Shown: positions 8,316-15,221, counted from the first letter of the stretch. The stretch is 44,933 nt of DNA from Streptomyces tailanensis (GCF_008386495.1 NZ_VTHJ01000005.1:63056-107988); one strand, 5' to 3'. The notes: generated by a model not told the origin, from the letters alone. Made by a program: numbers and translations.

Positions 8316-8732
8316 TTGTCCACCGTCATCGAGCAGCCCGTAGAGGCCCGTCTCGTCGCCGCCGCGCCGCGGATGCCGAGCATTCCCGCAACGCTCCACT
8401 ACGACCGAAGCGACCCCTTCGCCGTCCGTATGACCTTCCCCGCCCCGGCCACGCTCGAGGGTGTCGAGGTCTGCTGGACCTTCGCCCGCGAACTCTTCGT
8501 GACCGGCATGGACGAGGCCGTCGGCCACGGGGACGTGCGCGTGCGCCCGTACGGCTACGACCGACTGGTCCTGGAGTTCCACGCTCCGGAGGGCACCGCC
8601 GTGGTGCACGTCCGGACCGGCGAGGTGCGGCGCTTCCTGGACCGTACGACCGACCTGGTGCCTCTCGGTCTCGAACACCACCAGGTCGACCTGGACCACG
8701 ACCTCGCGGAGCTGATGCGGGACGCCTGCTGA
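8316..8732 (+). CDS. ssgD: SsgA-like sporulation / cell division protein (SALP), probably SsgD
   Basis: The 138-residue protein shows the SALP pattern: YDRSDPFAVRMTF, VEVCWTFARELFVTGM, GDVRVRPYG and a C-terminal FLDRTTDLVPLGLEHHQVDL. SALPs are specific to sporulating actinomycetes and guide septum placement and wall remodelling; SsgD has been linked to lateral wall integrity. The start is a TTG at 8316 preceded by AAGGGAG at ideal spacing; it gives the family N-terminus MSTVIEQPVEARL, while upstream in-frame GTG or ATG codons would add nonconserved sequence. The symbol rests on recalled similarity to S. coelicolor SCO6722 and on gene order, so other SALP members remain possible. Confidence 0.85.
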   Translation: MSTVIEQPVEARLVAAAPRMPSIPATLHYDRSDPFAVRMTFPAPATLEGVEVCWTFARELFVTGMDEAVGHGDVRVRPYGYDRLVLEFHAPEGTAVVHVRTGEVRRFLDRTTDLVPLGLEHHQVDLDHDLAELMRDAC

Positions 8733-8810
8733 GGCCGTTCCCACCGCCGCCCCGCTCCGCCCGAGGGCGGCCGGTCCGGGCGTCGATCCGATTCGCCGGT
8801 CCGGACGCCG

Positions 8811-8850
8811 TTTTAATGCGTTGACAGCCCTGACGGCCCCTCCCTACGTT
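8811..8850 (+). promoter_or_regulatory. WblC/WhiB7-like promoter
   Basis: An AT-rich block TTTTAAT at 8811-8817 sits three bases upstream of a perfect -35 TTGACA (8821-8826), followed by an 18-bp spacer and the -10 TACGTT (8845-8850). An AT-rich block just upstream of the -35 is the hallmark of WhiB7/WblC-activated, sigma-HrdB promoters of ribosome-protecting resistance genes. The arrangement is directly visible; the activator is inferred. Confidence 0.65.
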
Positions 8851-8887
8851 GTACAGCGGTCCTGTTGCCGTCGATTGGAGAAGGACG

Positions 8888-8899
8888 TTGCTCGTCTGA
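8888..8899 (+). CDS. Three-codon upstream ORF (leader peptide)
   Basis: TTG CTC GTC TGA follows GGAGAAGG (8877-8884) with good spacing, giving the peptide Met-Leu-Val. Its stop codon lies inside the segment 8896-8903 that can pair with 8962-8969, so ribosomes stalled here would mask that segment and alter folding of the attenuator. Such very short ORFs precede several antibiotic-resistance ABC-F genes. Confidence 0.45.
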   Translation: MLV

Positions 8900-8938
8900 G
8901 GTCCTGAAACACCGCGTCACACACCTGTGCTGCATCTC

Positions 8939-9000
8939 AGCCCGCTGTGTGCGTTGCGTGCGACCTCGGCGTACGAGCCGTCCCCCGGCAGCGGGCTTTT
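8939..9000 (+). terminator. Attenuator hairpin in the ABC-F leader
   Basis: AGCCCGCTG (8939-8947) pairs perfectly with CAGCGGGCT (8989-8997) and is followed by a T-rich run (TTTTCTCTT), an unusual feature in such GC-rich DNA and typical of intrinsic termination. The 41-nt loop can form an inner hairpin (8957-8962 with 8970-8975). The loop segment GACCTCGG (8962-8969) can instead pair with CTGAGGTC (8896-8903) at the upstream ORF stop. Confidence 0.65.
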
Positions 9001-9092
9001 CTCTTGCCCCGTATCCCCGCCCTCGTCGTGTCGCCCCTCGCGGTGTTTCGAACGCGTTGCCCCTGGCCGCTTCCAGCAACCGCGAGGTCCTT

Positions 9093-10724
9093 ATGTCTAC
9101 CCCCCTGTCTCTCACCTGTACGTCCCTGTCCTTCGCCTGGCCCGACGGCACCCCCGTCTTCGACGACCTGCAGATCGCGTTCGGCCCCGGTCGGACCGGG
9201 CTCGTCGGCCTCAACGGATCGGGAAAATCAACCCTGTTGAAGCTGATCGCCGGTGAACTCACCCCGAGCGACGGCACCATCCGCGTGGCGGGCGAGGTCG
9301 GCTATCTCCCGCAGAACGTCGTGCTCGACACCACCCTGAGGGTCGACGAGGCGCTCGGCATCGTCGACACCCGCGCCGCGCTGCACGCCATCGAGGCGGG
9401 CGACGTCGCCGAGGAGCACTTCGCGACGGTCGGCGACGACTGGGACGTGGAGGAGCGCGCCATCGCCACCCTCGGTCAACTCGGGCTCGGCCACGTCGAC
9501 CTGGACCGCACGATCGGTGAGGTCTCGGGCGGCGAGTCGGTACTGCTGCGGCTCGCCGCACTGCTGCTGCGCCGCCCGGACGTCCTGCTCCTGGACGAGC
9601 CCACCAACAACCTCGACCTGTACGCGCGCCGCCGCCTGTACGACGCCGTCTCGTCCTGGTCCGGAGTCATGATCGTGGTCAGCCACGACCGTGAACTCCT
9701 CGAACTGGTCGACCAGATCGCCGACCTGCACTCCGGCGAGGTCACCTGGTACGGCGGCAACTACTCCGTGTACGAAGAGGCGTTGACCACCGAACAGGAC
9801 GCGGCGGAGCGCATGGTGCGGGTCGCCGAGGCCGATCTGAAGAGGCAGAAGCGTGAACTCGTCGAGGCGCACACGAAGTTGGCCAAGCGCACGCGCTACG
9901 CCAACAAGATGTACGAGAACAAGCGCGAGCCCCGGGCCGTGATGAAGCTGAAGAAACGCACGGCCCAGGTGTCCGCCGGCAAGCACCGCATCATGCACGA
10001 GGAGAAGCTCACCGAGGCCAGGGAGCGGCTCGACGAGGCGGTGGAGGCGGTACGGGACGACGACGAGATCCGCATCGACCTGCCGTACACGGCCGTGCCC
10101 CCGGGCCGTACCGTCCTCACATTCCTGGACCTGCAGCTCCGGTACGGGTCCCGGCTGAGCGGCGGTCTCGATCTGCGCGGTCCCGAGCGGATCGCGCTGA
10201 TCGGGCGCAATGGCTCGGGCAAGACCACGCTGTTGCGCACGATCGCGGGCGAGTTGGAGCCGGTGAGCGGCGAGTCGAAGACACATGTGCCGATGCGTTT
10301 CCTGCCGCAGCGGCTCGACGTCCTCGACGACGAGCTGACGGTCGCCGAGAACGTGGCCCGGTTCGCGCCGGACGCCACCAACAACCGGATCCGGGCCCGC
10401 CTCGCCCGCTTCCTGTTCCGGGGCGCCCGAGCCGACCAGCCGGCGGCGACGCTCTCCGGCGGGGAACGCTTCCGGGCGGCGCTGGCGGCCCTGATGCTCG
10501 CCGAGCCCGCCCCGCAGCTGCTGATGCTGGACGAGCCGACGAACAACCTCGACATGGCGAGCGTGCGGCAGCTCACCACGGCTCTGGAGTCGTACGAGGG
10601 TGCGCTCATCGTGGCCAGCCACGACCTGCCGTTCCTGGAGTCGATCGGGATCACACGGTGGCTGCTGATGGAGGAGGGAGAGCTGAAGGGGACCACGCCG
10701 GAGGAGATCGGCTCGATGGACTGA
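9093..10724 (+). CDS. ABC-F family ATPase, probable ribosome-protection protein
   Basis: The 543-residue protein has two nucleotide-binding domains and no membrane segments. NBD1 has Walker A GLNGSGKST, signature SGGE and Walker B LLLDEPTNNLD; NBD2 has GRNGSGKTT, SGGE and LMLDEPTNNLD. A charged linker of about 80 residues (roughly 235-320, rich in K, R, E) lies between them, the region that enters the ribosomal E site in this family. ABC-F proteins either act as translation factors or displace antibiotics from the 50S subunit. The WblC-like promoter, leader ORF and attenuator favour the antibiotic-responsive role. The ATG at 9093 follows GAGG. Which drug class is affected cannot be told from sequence. 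Confidence 0.9.
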   Translation: MSTPLSLTCTSLSFAWPDGTPVFDDLQIAFGPGRTGLVGLNGSGKSTLLKLIAGELTPSDGTIRVAGEVGYLPQNVVLDTTLRVDEALGIVDTRAALHAIEAGDVAEEHFATVGDDWDVEERAIATLGQLGLGHVDLDRTIGEVSGGESVLLRLAALLLRRPDVLLLDEPTNNLDLYARRRLYDAVSSWSGVMIVVSHDRELLELVDQIADLHSGEVTWYGGNYSVYEEALTTEQDAAERMVRVAEADLKRQKRELVEAHTKLAKRTRYANKMYENKREPRAVMKLKKRTAQVSAGKHRIMHEEKLTEARERLDEAVEAVRDDDEIRIDLPYTAVPPGRTVLTFLDLQLRYGSRLSGGLDLRGPERIALIGRNGSGKTTLLRTIAGELEPVSGESKTHVPMRFLPQRLDVLDDELTVAENVARFAPDATNNRIRARLARFLFRGARADQPAATLSGGERFRAALAALMLAEPAPQLLMLDEPTNNLDMASVRQLTTALESYEGALIVASHDLPFLESIGITRWLLMEEGELKGTTPEEIGSMD

Positions 10725-10785
10725 CTCCACCGCCCCACCGGACTTCGTTACCGTCGAGTATTTCAGGAGGGCCACAGCTTGACGG

Positions 10786-10802
10786 CGAGGGTTTTGCCCT
10801 CG
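10786..10802. terminator. Hairpin downstream of the ABC-F gene
   Basis: CGAGGG-TTTTG-CCCTCG forms a six-bp stem 60 bases after the ABC-F stop. It lacks a U tract on the + strand. It may serve as a Streptomyces-type terminator before the next gene. Confidence 0.35.
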
Positions 10803-10881
10803 TGGACGGGCCCTGCATGATGGCGGACCGGCGTCGCTTCACGGGCGCCGGAAAACCCTCGTTCGATTCGGAGTCCCACAC

Positions 10882-11658
10882 GTGCCCAGCAAGAAGGCCC
10901 TCGTCCGCCGCCCCAGCCCCCGCCTGGCCGAAGGCCTCGTCACGCACATCGAACGCGCGGAGGTGGACGTCGACCTCGCGGTCGAGCAGTGGGAGGCGTA
11001 CGGGGAGGCCCTGCGCGCCCACGGCTGGGAGACCATCGAGGTGGACCCGGCCGACGACTGCCCGGACTCGGTGTTCGTCGAGGACACCGTGGTCATGTAC
11101 AAGAACGTGGCGCTGATCGCGCGCCCCGGCGCCGCGTCCCGGCGGGACGAGACCGCCGGGATCGAGGAGGCCGTGGCCGCGCTCGGCTGCTCGGTGAACT
11201 GGGTCTGGGAGCCGGGCACGCTGGAGGGCGGCGACGTCCTCAAGGTCGGTGGCACCGTGTTCGCCGGCCGGGGCGGGCGTACCAACGCTGCCGGGGTGCA
11301 GCAGCTGCGGGCCGCGTTCGAGCCGCTCGGGGCGCGGGTCGTCTCCGTACCCGTGAGCAAGGTGCTGCATCTGAAGTCGGCGGTCACGGCGCTGCCCGAC
11401 GGCACGGTCGTCGGGCACATCCCGAGGATGGACGCGCCGTCGCTGTTCGGGCGCTTCCTGCCGGTGCCGGAGGAGGCCGGGGCGCATGTGGTGCTGCTCG
11501 GCGGCGACAAGCTGCTGATGGCGGCGAGCGCGCCGAAGACCGCGGAGCTCTACTCCGACCTCGGCTACGAGCCCGTCGTGGTCGACATCAGCGAGTTCGA
11601 GAAGCTGGAGGGTTGTGTGACATGCCTCTCGGTGCGGCTGCGGGAGCTGTACGCCTGA
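10882..11658 (+). CDS. ddaH: N(G),N(G)-dimethylarginine dimethylaminohydrolase
   Basis: The 258-residue enzyme hydrolyses methylated arginines to citrulline and methylamines. It has the pentein-fold motifs PDSVFVEDT (61-69), EGGDVL (near 116), the catalytic H163 in VLHLKSAV, and C248 in GCVTCLSVRL, the nucleophile, in the same place as Cys249 of the Pseudomonas enzyme. All catalytic residues are present and length is normal. The start is a GTG at 10882. Arginine deiminases are longer and have a different C-terminal motif, so DDAH is the better call. No metabolic partner is adjacent; a strong hairpin follows. Confidence 0.9.
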   Translation: MPSKKALVRRPSPRLAEGLVTHIERAEVDVDLAVEQWEAYGEALRAHGWETIEVDPADDCPDSVFVEDTVVMYKNVALIARPGAASRRDETAGIEEAVAALGCSVNWVWEPGTLEGGDVLKVGGTVFAGRGGRTNAAGVQQLRAAFEPLGARVVSVPVSKVLHLKSAVTALPDGTVVGHIPRMDAPSLFGRFLPVPEEAGAHVVLLGGDKLLMAASAPKTAELYSDLGYEPVVVDISEFEKLEGCVTCLSVRLRELYA

Positions 11659-11681
11659 CCAGGTGATCCCCTCGCTCTTCA

Positions 11682-11708
11682 GCCCCTGGACCTGCGGGTC
11701 CACGGGGC
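11682..11708 (+). terminator. Terminator hairpin after the dimethylargininase gene
   Basis: GCCCC-T-GGACC pairs with GGTCC-CA-CGGGGC around a TGCG loop, giving ten GC-rich pairs with one bulge. It begins 24 bases past the stop codon. There is no U run, which is usual for Streptomyces. Confidence 0.65.
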
Positions 11709-11740
11709 CTTCGGCATGTCCGCCGACCGCTTGCCGGACC

Positions 11741-11754
11741 CCGCTGATCAGCGG
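11741..11754. promoter_or_regulatory. Perfect 14-bp palindrome
   Basis: CCGCTGATCAGCGG is fully self-complementary and lies 20 bp upstream of the repeated dyads before the desaturase gene. It may be part of a terminator (TCTTTA follows) or an operator. Confidence 0.4.
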
Positions 11755-11770
11755 TCTTTACGGCGCGCTT

Positions 11771-11820
11771 AACCTACGGCTTCGTAACCTACGGATTCGT
11801 AGCCTACGATGCCGTAGGTT
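11771..11820. promoter_or_regulatory. Triple TACG-N4-CGTA operator array
   Basis: Three 12-bp dyads, TACGGCTTCGTA (11775-11786), TACGGATTCGTA (11790-11801) and TACGATGCCGTA (11805-11816), repeat at exactly 15-bp spacing. The first strand carries AACCTACGG at 11771-11779 and its inverse CCGTAGGTT closes the array at 11812-11820. The array ends 60 bp before the desaturase GTG, so it most likely overlaps the promoter. The architecture suggests cooperative binding of a TetR-type regulator; no such gene is adjacent. Confidence 0.7.
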
Positions 11821-11880
11821 CCGGCCACCCGCCCGTGGCCGCGTACATGTTCCGTCCCTGATCGTCCCCCTGGAGCCTCT

Positions 11881-12858
11881 GTGTCGATCACTTCTCCCCA
11901 TCTCGGCAGCCCGTCCACCGAATGGACCGACGCGCGGCTGCTGTACGCGCTGGAGGAAGTCGTCGAGAAGGAACTCAACCGGCATCTGAAGGTCACCAAG
12001 GACTGGATGCCGCACGAGTACGTGCCGTGGAGCGACGGCCGCAACTTCCCCGGTTTCTTCGAGGACGGCGAGGCCTGGGAGAAGGGGCAGTCGAAGGTCA
12101 CCGAGGTCGGCCGGATCGCCCTGGTGGTGAACCTGCTGACCGAGGACAATCTGCCCAGCTACCACCACGAGATCGCCACCCTCTTCGGCCGGGACGGCGC
12201 CTGGGGCACCTGGGTGCACCGCTGGACCGCGGAGGAGGGCCGGCACGGCATCGTGATGCGCGACTATCTGCTCGCCTCGCGCGCGGTGGACCCGGACAAG
12301 CTCGAACAGTTCCGGATGGCCCACATGAGCGAGGGCTTCGAGTCGGACAACCGGCACTCGATGCTCCACACGGTCGCATACGTCGCCTTCCAGGAGCTCG
12401 CCACCCGCGTCTCGCACCGCAACACCGGCCACCACTCGGGTGATCCCGTCTGCGACCGCATGCTGGCGCGCATCGCGACCGACGAGAACCTCCACATGAT
12501 CTTCTACCGGAACCTGCTGAAGGCCGCGTTCGAGTTCGCCCCCGACCTCACCATGCAGGCCGTCCGCGACGTCGTCGTCAACTTCCGCATGCCCGGCCAC
12601 GGTATGCCCGGCTTCGAGCGTGCCGCCGCGCAGATGGCCATCGGCGAGGTCTACAACATGCGCATCCACCACGACGACGTCCTCGCGCCGGTCCTCCGAT
12701 TCCTGAAGATCATGGAGATCGACGGCCTCGGCCCCGAGGGCATGAAGGCCCAGGAAGAGCTCGGCCTCTACATGGGTGGACTGGACGCCGAGGCCCGCAA
12801 GTTCGACGAGAAGCTCGCGGCGCGCAAGGCGCGGATGGCGGCGCGGGCCGGGGCGTAA
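11881..12858 (+). CDS. Acyl-ACP desaturase (ferritin-like diiron)
   Basis: The 325-residue soluble desaturase inserts a double bond into acyl-ACP or acyl-CoA. Diiron ligands are recognisable: a TED segment (E88) near H95, TAEEGRHG (E118/E119 and H122), a QE pair (E172) and DENLH (E202 and H205). Length and motif order match the DesA/FAB2 family, known in mycobacteria and Streptomyces. The start is a GTG at 11881 after a TGGAG ribosome site. Unsaturated acids are made in low amount in Streptomyces, so tight control is plausible and fits the operator array upstream. No electron-donor gene is adjacent. It is followed by a tRNA gene on the opposite strand. Confidence 0.92.
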   Translation: MSITSPHLGSPSTEWTDARLLYALEEVVEKELNRHLKVTKDWMPHEYVPWSDGRNFPGFFEDGEAWEKGQSKVTEVGRIALVVNLLTEDNLPSYHHEIATLFGRDGAWGTWVHRWTAEEGRHGIVMRDYLLASRAVDPDKLEQFRMAHMSEGFESDNRHSMLHTVAYVAFQELATRVSHRNTGHHSGDPVCDRMLARIATDENLHMIFYRNLLKAAFEFAPDLTMQAVRDVVVNFRMPGHGMPGFERAAAQMAIGEVYNMRIHHDDVLAPVLRFLKIMEIDGLGPEGMKAQEELGLYMGGLDAEARKFDEKLAARKARMAARAGA

Positions 12859-12891
12859 CCGCCCCTCACTGCCGCGCTGTGGCGCAGGGGG

Positions 12892-12963
12892 CGGGGCGGC
12901 TGGATTTGAACCAGCGTGTTCCGGCTTTGGAGACCGGCGCGCCTGCCTCTGCGCTACGGCCCC
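12892..12963 (-). tRNA. Atypical tRNA, anticodon CCA (Trp-like)
   Basis: Read leftward from 12963 the sequence folds as a 72-nt cloverleaf: acceptor GGGGCCG, TA at 8-9, D stem GCGC/GCGC with loop AGAGGCAG, anticodon stem CCGGT/GCCGG with loop CTCCAAA (anticodon CCA), variable AACAC, T stem GCTGG/CCAGC with loop TTCAAAT, then CGCCCC and G. The acceptor pairs only with a bulged or mismatched C at position 5. No CCA end is encoded. The D arm is unlike the usual TAGCTCAG form and is identical to that of the tRNA at 14582-14653. It could be a second, weakly canonical tRNA-Trp or a specialised species. Confidence 0.7.
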
Positions 12964-13064
12964 ACCCTTGGAGTCGAGGCTAGCGGCTCGGCCCGCTGTC
13001 GGGCGATCGAATTTGTGATCCGTTCCCGAGTTCTTCGCCCCCGCCGCCCCTACCCCACTCTCGG

Positions 13065-13170
13065 CTTCGCTCGAGCGGGGGGACCCCCAACCAGGGGCTG
13101 CCGCCCCTTCAACCCCGCACCGACACGGGGCTCCGCCCCGGACCCCGCCAGGGGCGCTGCGCCCCTGGAC
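13065..13170. repeat. Cluster of GC-rich hairpins between convergent genes
   Basis: Three perfect hairpins follow one another: AGGGGC-TGCC-GCCCCT (13093-13108), CGGGGC-TCC-GCCCCG (13126-13140) and CCAGGGGCG-CTG-CGCCCCTGG (13148-13168). They lie between the SDR gene end and the tRNA. Such blocks are common dispersed intergenic elements in Streptomyces and probably terminate transcription from both sides. The rest of the 338-bp gap (12859-13196) holds only the tRNA and short spacers. Confidence 0.65.
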
Positions 13171-13196
13171 CCCAGCCGAGCCCCGAGTTCCCCTCC

Positions 13197-14546
13197 TCAC
13201 CACTCCGCCTCCCTGTAGTCCTTCAGGAACACCCCCGATACGGGGTCGCCCGCCTCGCCCCGCACGATCGGGTCGTAGACACGCGCCGCGCCGTCCACGA
13301 TGTCGAGCGGTGTACGGAAGCCTGCTCCGGCCATGCGGTGCTTCTTCGGGGCGGGGTTCTCGTCGGTGATCCAGCCGGTGTCGACGGCGCACATATGGAC
13401 GCCCTGCCGGGCGAGTTCGGCGGCGCTGGTGCGGGTGAGCATGTTGAGGGCGGCCTTGGCCATGTTGGTGTGCGGATGGCCGGCCGTCTTGTTGCGTACG
13501 GCGAAACGGCCCTCGACGGCGGTCACGTTGACCACGTAACGGCGGGGGTGCGGGGCAGCCAGCAGCAGCGACAGCAGCCGGTCACACAGAAGCGCCGGGG
13601 CGAGGGCGTTGACCAACTGGGTCTCCAGGACCTCCGCCGGGTCCAGTTCGCCGAGTCGGGCGGACCAGGAGTTCTCCGGGGAGGGGTCGGGCAGCAGTCC
13701 GGCCTCGTCGGCCTCGCGCAGGGCGACGGGCAGGGCCGAGGCTCCGCCGTCGCCCAGCATCCGCATCGGCGTGAACCCCGGTGCCTGACGGGCCCCTTCG
13801 GGCAGCGCGTCGTACTCCCCGGCGGCCAGCAGCGCGTACGACTCCGGTGGCCGTCGTACCGTCTGGGCCGCGTTGTTGACCAGGATGTCGAGCGGCTCAC
13901 CCTCCTGCCTCAACTGCTCGCACAGGCCCAGTACTTGGCGAGGGTCGCGGAGGTCGACGGCGAGGACGGTCAGCCGGTCGAGCCACTTCTCGCTGCCGGG
14001 CTCGGCGCGGAAGCGGCGCACGGTGTCGTGCGGGAAGCGGCTGGTGACGAGCAGTTCGGCGCCGTCGCGCAGCATCATCAGCGCCAGTTGGAAGCCGATC
14101 TTCACCCTGCCACCGGTGAGGAGTACGCGCCGGCCGCCGAGGTCGGTGCTCAGGGCGCGGCGGGCGGTGTTGTCGGCGGCGCAGGCCGGGCACAGCCGAT
14201 GGTAGAACGAGTCGACCTGTCGATAGGGCGTCTTGCAGACATAGCAGGTACGGGGTTTCCGGAAGAGTCCGCCGCCGCCCGTCGCGGACGCGGTCAGTGG
14301 CGCGTCCTCACGCCGGTCCAGGGAGCCGGTTGCCGTCGTGGCCATGACGGCGGCGTCGGCTGCCGACTTCTCGGCGCCCAGGGCCTTGCGGCGACGGAGC
14401 CGGCCATCACGTGCGAAGGACGCGGCGACCTGCTCGGCCCACAGCCGCACCGGGTCGTCGACGGGCAGCGCCCGCAGCCTGCCGACCGTCCGGTGGAAGG
14501 CCGCCAACTCGGCCTCGGTGATACCGCCTCCGCCGCCGTCGTCCAT
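13197..14546 (-). CDS. SDR-family protein with N-terminal zinc ribbon
   Basis: This 449-residue protein is larger than a usual 250-residue SDR. Residues 1-90 are helical and low-complexity. CxxC pairs at C101/C104 and C119/C122 (CYVCKTPYR, RLCPACAAD) look like a zinc ribbon. The Rossmann domain begins VLLTGGRVKIG (141-151), with NNAAQ at 224 and N313 as the expected SDR Asn. The YxxxK motif is altered: the Lys is K364 (HTNMAKAALNM) but the Tyr position is Thr360. This pattern seems conserved in a poorly studied bacterial/eukaryotic SDR group. It is flanked on both sides by same-strand atypical tRNAs, and a Wbl regulator lies upstream. Substrate unknown; an RNA or nucleotide ligand is possible but speculative. 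Confidence 0.85.
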   Translation of the reverse strand: MDDGGGGGITEAELAAFHRTVGRLRALPVDDPVRLWAEQVAASFARDGRLRRRKALGAEKSAADAAVMATTATGSLDRREDAPLTASATGGGGLFRKPRTCYVCKTPYRQVDSFYHRLCPACAADNTARRALSTDLGGRRVLLTGGRVKIGFQLALMMLRDGAELLVTSRFPHDTVRRFRAEPGSEKWLDRLTVLAVDLRDPRQVLGLCEQLRQEGEPLDILVNNAAQTVRRPPESYALLAAGEYDALPEGARQAPGFTPMRMLGDGGASALPVALREADEAGLLPDPSPENSWSARLGELDPAEVLETQLVNALAPALLCDRLLSLLLAAPHPRRYVVNVTAVEGRFAVRNKTAGHPHTNMAKAALNMLTRTSAAELARQGVHMCAVDTGWITDENPAPKKHRMAGAGFRTPLDIVDGAARVYDPIVRGEAGDPVSGVFLKDYREAEW

Positions 14547-14581
14547 GTGCGTCCTGCCCCGTCATACCCGTGTGTGCGCGG

Positions 14582-14653
14582 TCCGGACGACCGGATTCGA
14601 ACCGGCGTTTCCGCCCTGAGAAGGCGGCGCGCCTGCCTCTGCGCTACATCCGG
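14582..14653 (-). tRNA. Atypical tRNA, anticodon CTC (Glu-like)
   Basis: Read leftward from 14653: acceptor CCGGATG pairs with CGTCCGG, TA at 8-9, D arm GCGC-AGAGGCAG-GCGC, anticodon stem CCGCC/GGCGG with loop TTCTCAG (anticodon CTC), variable AAAC, T stem GCCGG/CCGGT with loop TTCGAAT. Pairing continues two bases outward (GT with AC), so the acceptor may be nine bp long. The base after position 72 is A, followed by CCG rather than CCA. It differs from the expected main tRNA-Glu sequence and shares its whole D arm with the tRNA at 12892-12963. It lies 35 bp upstream of the SDR start on the same strand, so co-transcription is possible. Confidence 0.7.
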
Positions 14654-14721
14654 ACCGCGTGTGGAGCATATGTGCCCAGCGTCGACGCGGCATTCGATTT
14701 ACGGCCGGGGCAGGTGCGGGA

Positions 14722-14970
14722 TCAGCCGCGGTCGGTGCGTCGGAGGCGGAGCCGTTCCTTCTCGGACAGGCCGCCCCAGACGCCGAAGCGCTCATCGTTG
14801 GTCAGGGCGTAGTCGAGGCAGGCGGAGCGCATCTCGCACATGCCGCAGATGCGCTTCGCCTCACGGACCGAGCTACCGGGCTCGGGAAAGAAGAAGTCGG
14901 CCCCCGTCTGCGCACACAGCGCCCGCTCCTGCCAGGCGGTGTCGATCGGGGTGATCGTGTCGTTGTGCAT
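14722..14970 (-). CDS. WhiB-like [4Fe-4S] transcription factor
   Basis: This 82-residue Wbl protein has the four cluster-binding cysteines C19, C42, C45 and C51 (ALCAQ, ICGMCEMRSAC), the turn GVWGG (63-67) and a basic C-terminus (KERLRLRR) that contacts DNA. It acts with the principal sigma factor region 4. It is a short Wbl like WblE rather than a WhiB7 type, which would have an AT-hook. I chose the ATG at 14970, giving MHNDTITPIDTAWQERA, because small Wbl proteins start so; an in-frame ATG 12 bases upstream is possible. It reads leftward, towards the Glu-like tRNA and SDR gene. Which Wbl paralogue it is cannot be settled without alignment. Confidence 0.9.
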   Translation of the reverse strand: MHNDTITPIDTAWQERALCAQTGADFFFPEPGSSVREAKRICGMCEMRSACLDYALTNDERFGVWGGLSEKERLRLRRTDRG

Positions 14971-15004
14971 GGCCAGGATCATGCCGGTCAGCGAAAAACG
15001 TTCG

Positions 15005-15023
15005 ATCAACGCCGCATCAACGC
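15005..15023. promoter_or_regulatory. Direct repeats upstream of the Wbl gene
   Basis: ATCAACGC occurs at 15005-15012 and 15016-15023, an 11-bp period on one DNA face, 35 to 53 bp upstream of the Wbl start. A regulator binding site near its promoter is plausible. Confidence 0.35.
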
Positions 15024-15173
15024 GCTCCGCCGGACCCTCCATGTTCCCGTGGTGCGGAGCGGCGGAGGAAGGCGCCGCGCGGGGCGGTCGCACACCCGCG
15101 GCACCCTGACGATGCCAGACTCGGCAGTGCAGGCAACCGAGCCCCTCAGTTCCCAACCGCTCGGTACCGAACC

Positions 15174-15203
15174 CTCAGGACTCCTCAGGACTCCTCAGGA
15201 CTC
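15174..15203. repeat. Three perfect copies of a 10-bp repeat
   Basis: CTCAGGACTC is repeated three times without change just upstream of the VOC gene. The unit is open in all three rightward frames. Ten bases is not a multiple of three, so copy-number change would shift any frame that crosses it; one added unit would place the ATG at 15112 in frame with the VOC gene. Confidence 0.85.
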
Positions 15204-15221
15204 CCCCGGAGGAGGGCGAAG

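Larger units (their letters stand above)
8733..9092 (+). other. Promoter and leader region of the ABC-F gene
   Basis: This 360-bp region between the SALP and ABC-F genes contains a 13-bp direct repeat (GCCGGTCCGGRCG at 8770 and 8795), a promoter, a tiny upstream ORF and a terminator-like hairpin, listed separately. The long leader of about 235 nt from the predicted transcription start to the ATG is itself suggestive of attenuation. Confidence 0.6.

Noticed and set aside
8927..9256. GTG-started frame in the ABC-F leader running into the gene
   Set aside because: It has no homology, overlaps the attenuator and the real gene in another frame, and lacks a ribosome site.
13065..13170. Possible CRISPR-like repeat block
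   Set aside because: The hairpins are not direct repeats with unique spacers; they are GC-rich inverted repeats typical of Streptomyces intergenic DNA.
14570..14812. Rightward frame beginning MCARSGRPDSNRRFRPEKAA
   Set aside because: It is the translated complement of the Glu-like tRNA, a common annotation artefact in Streptomyces.
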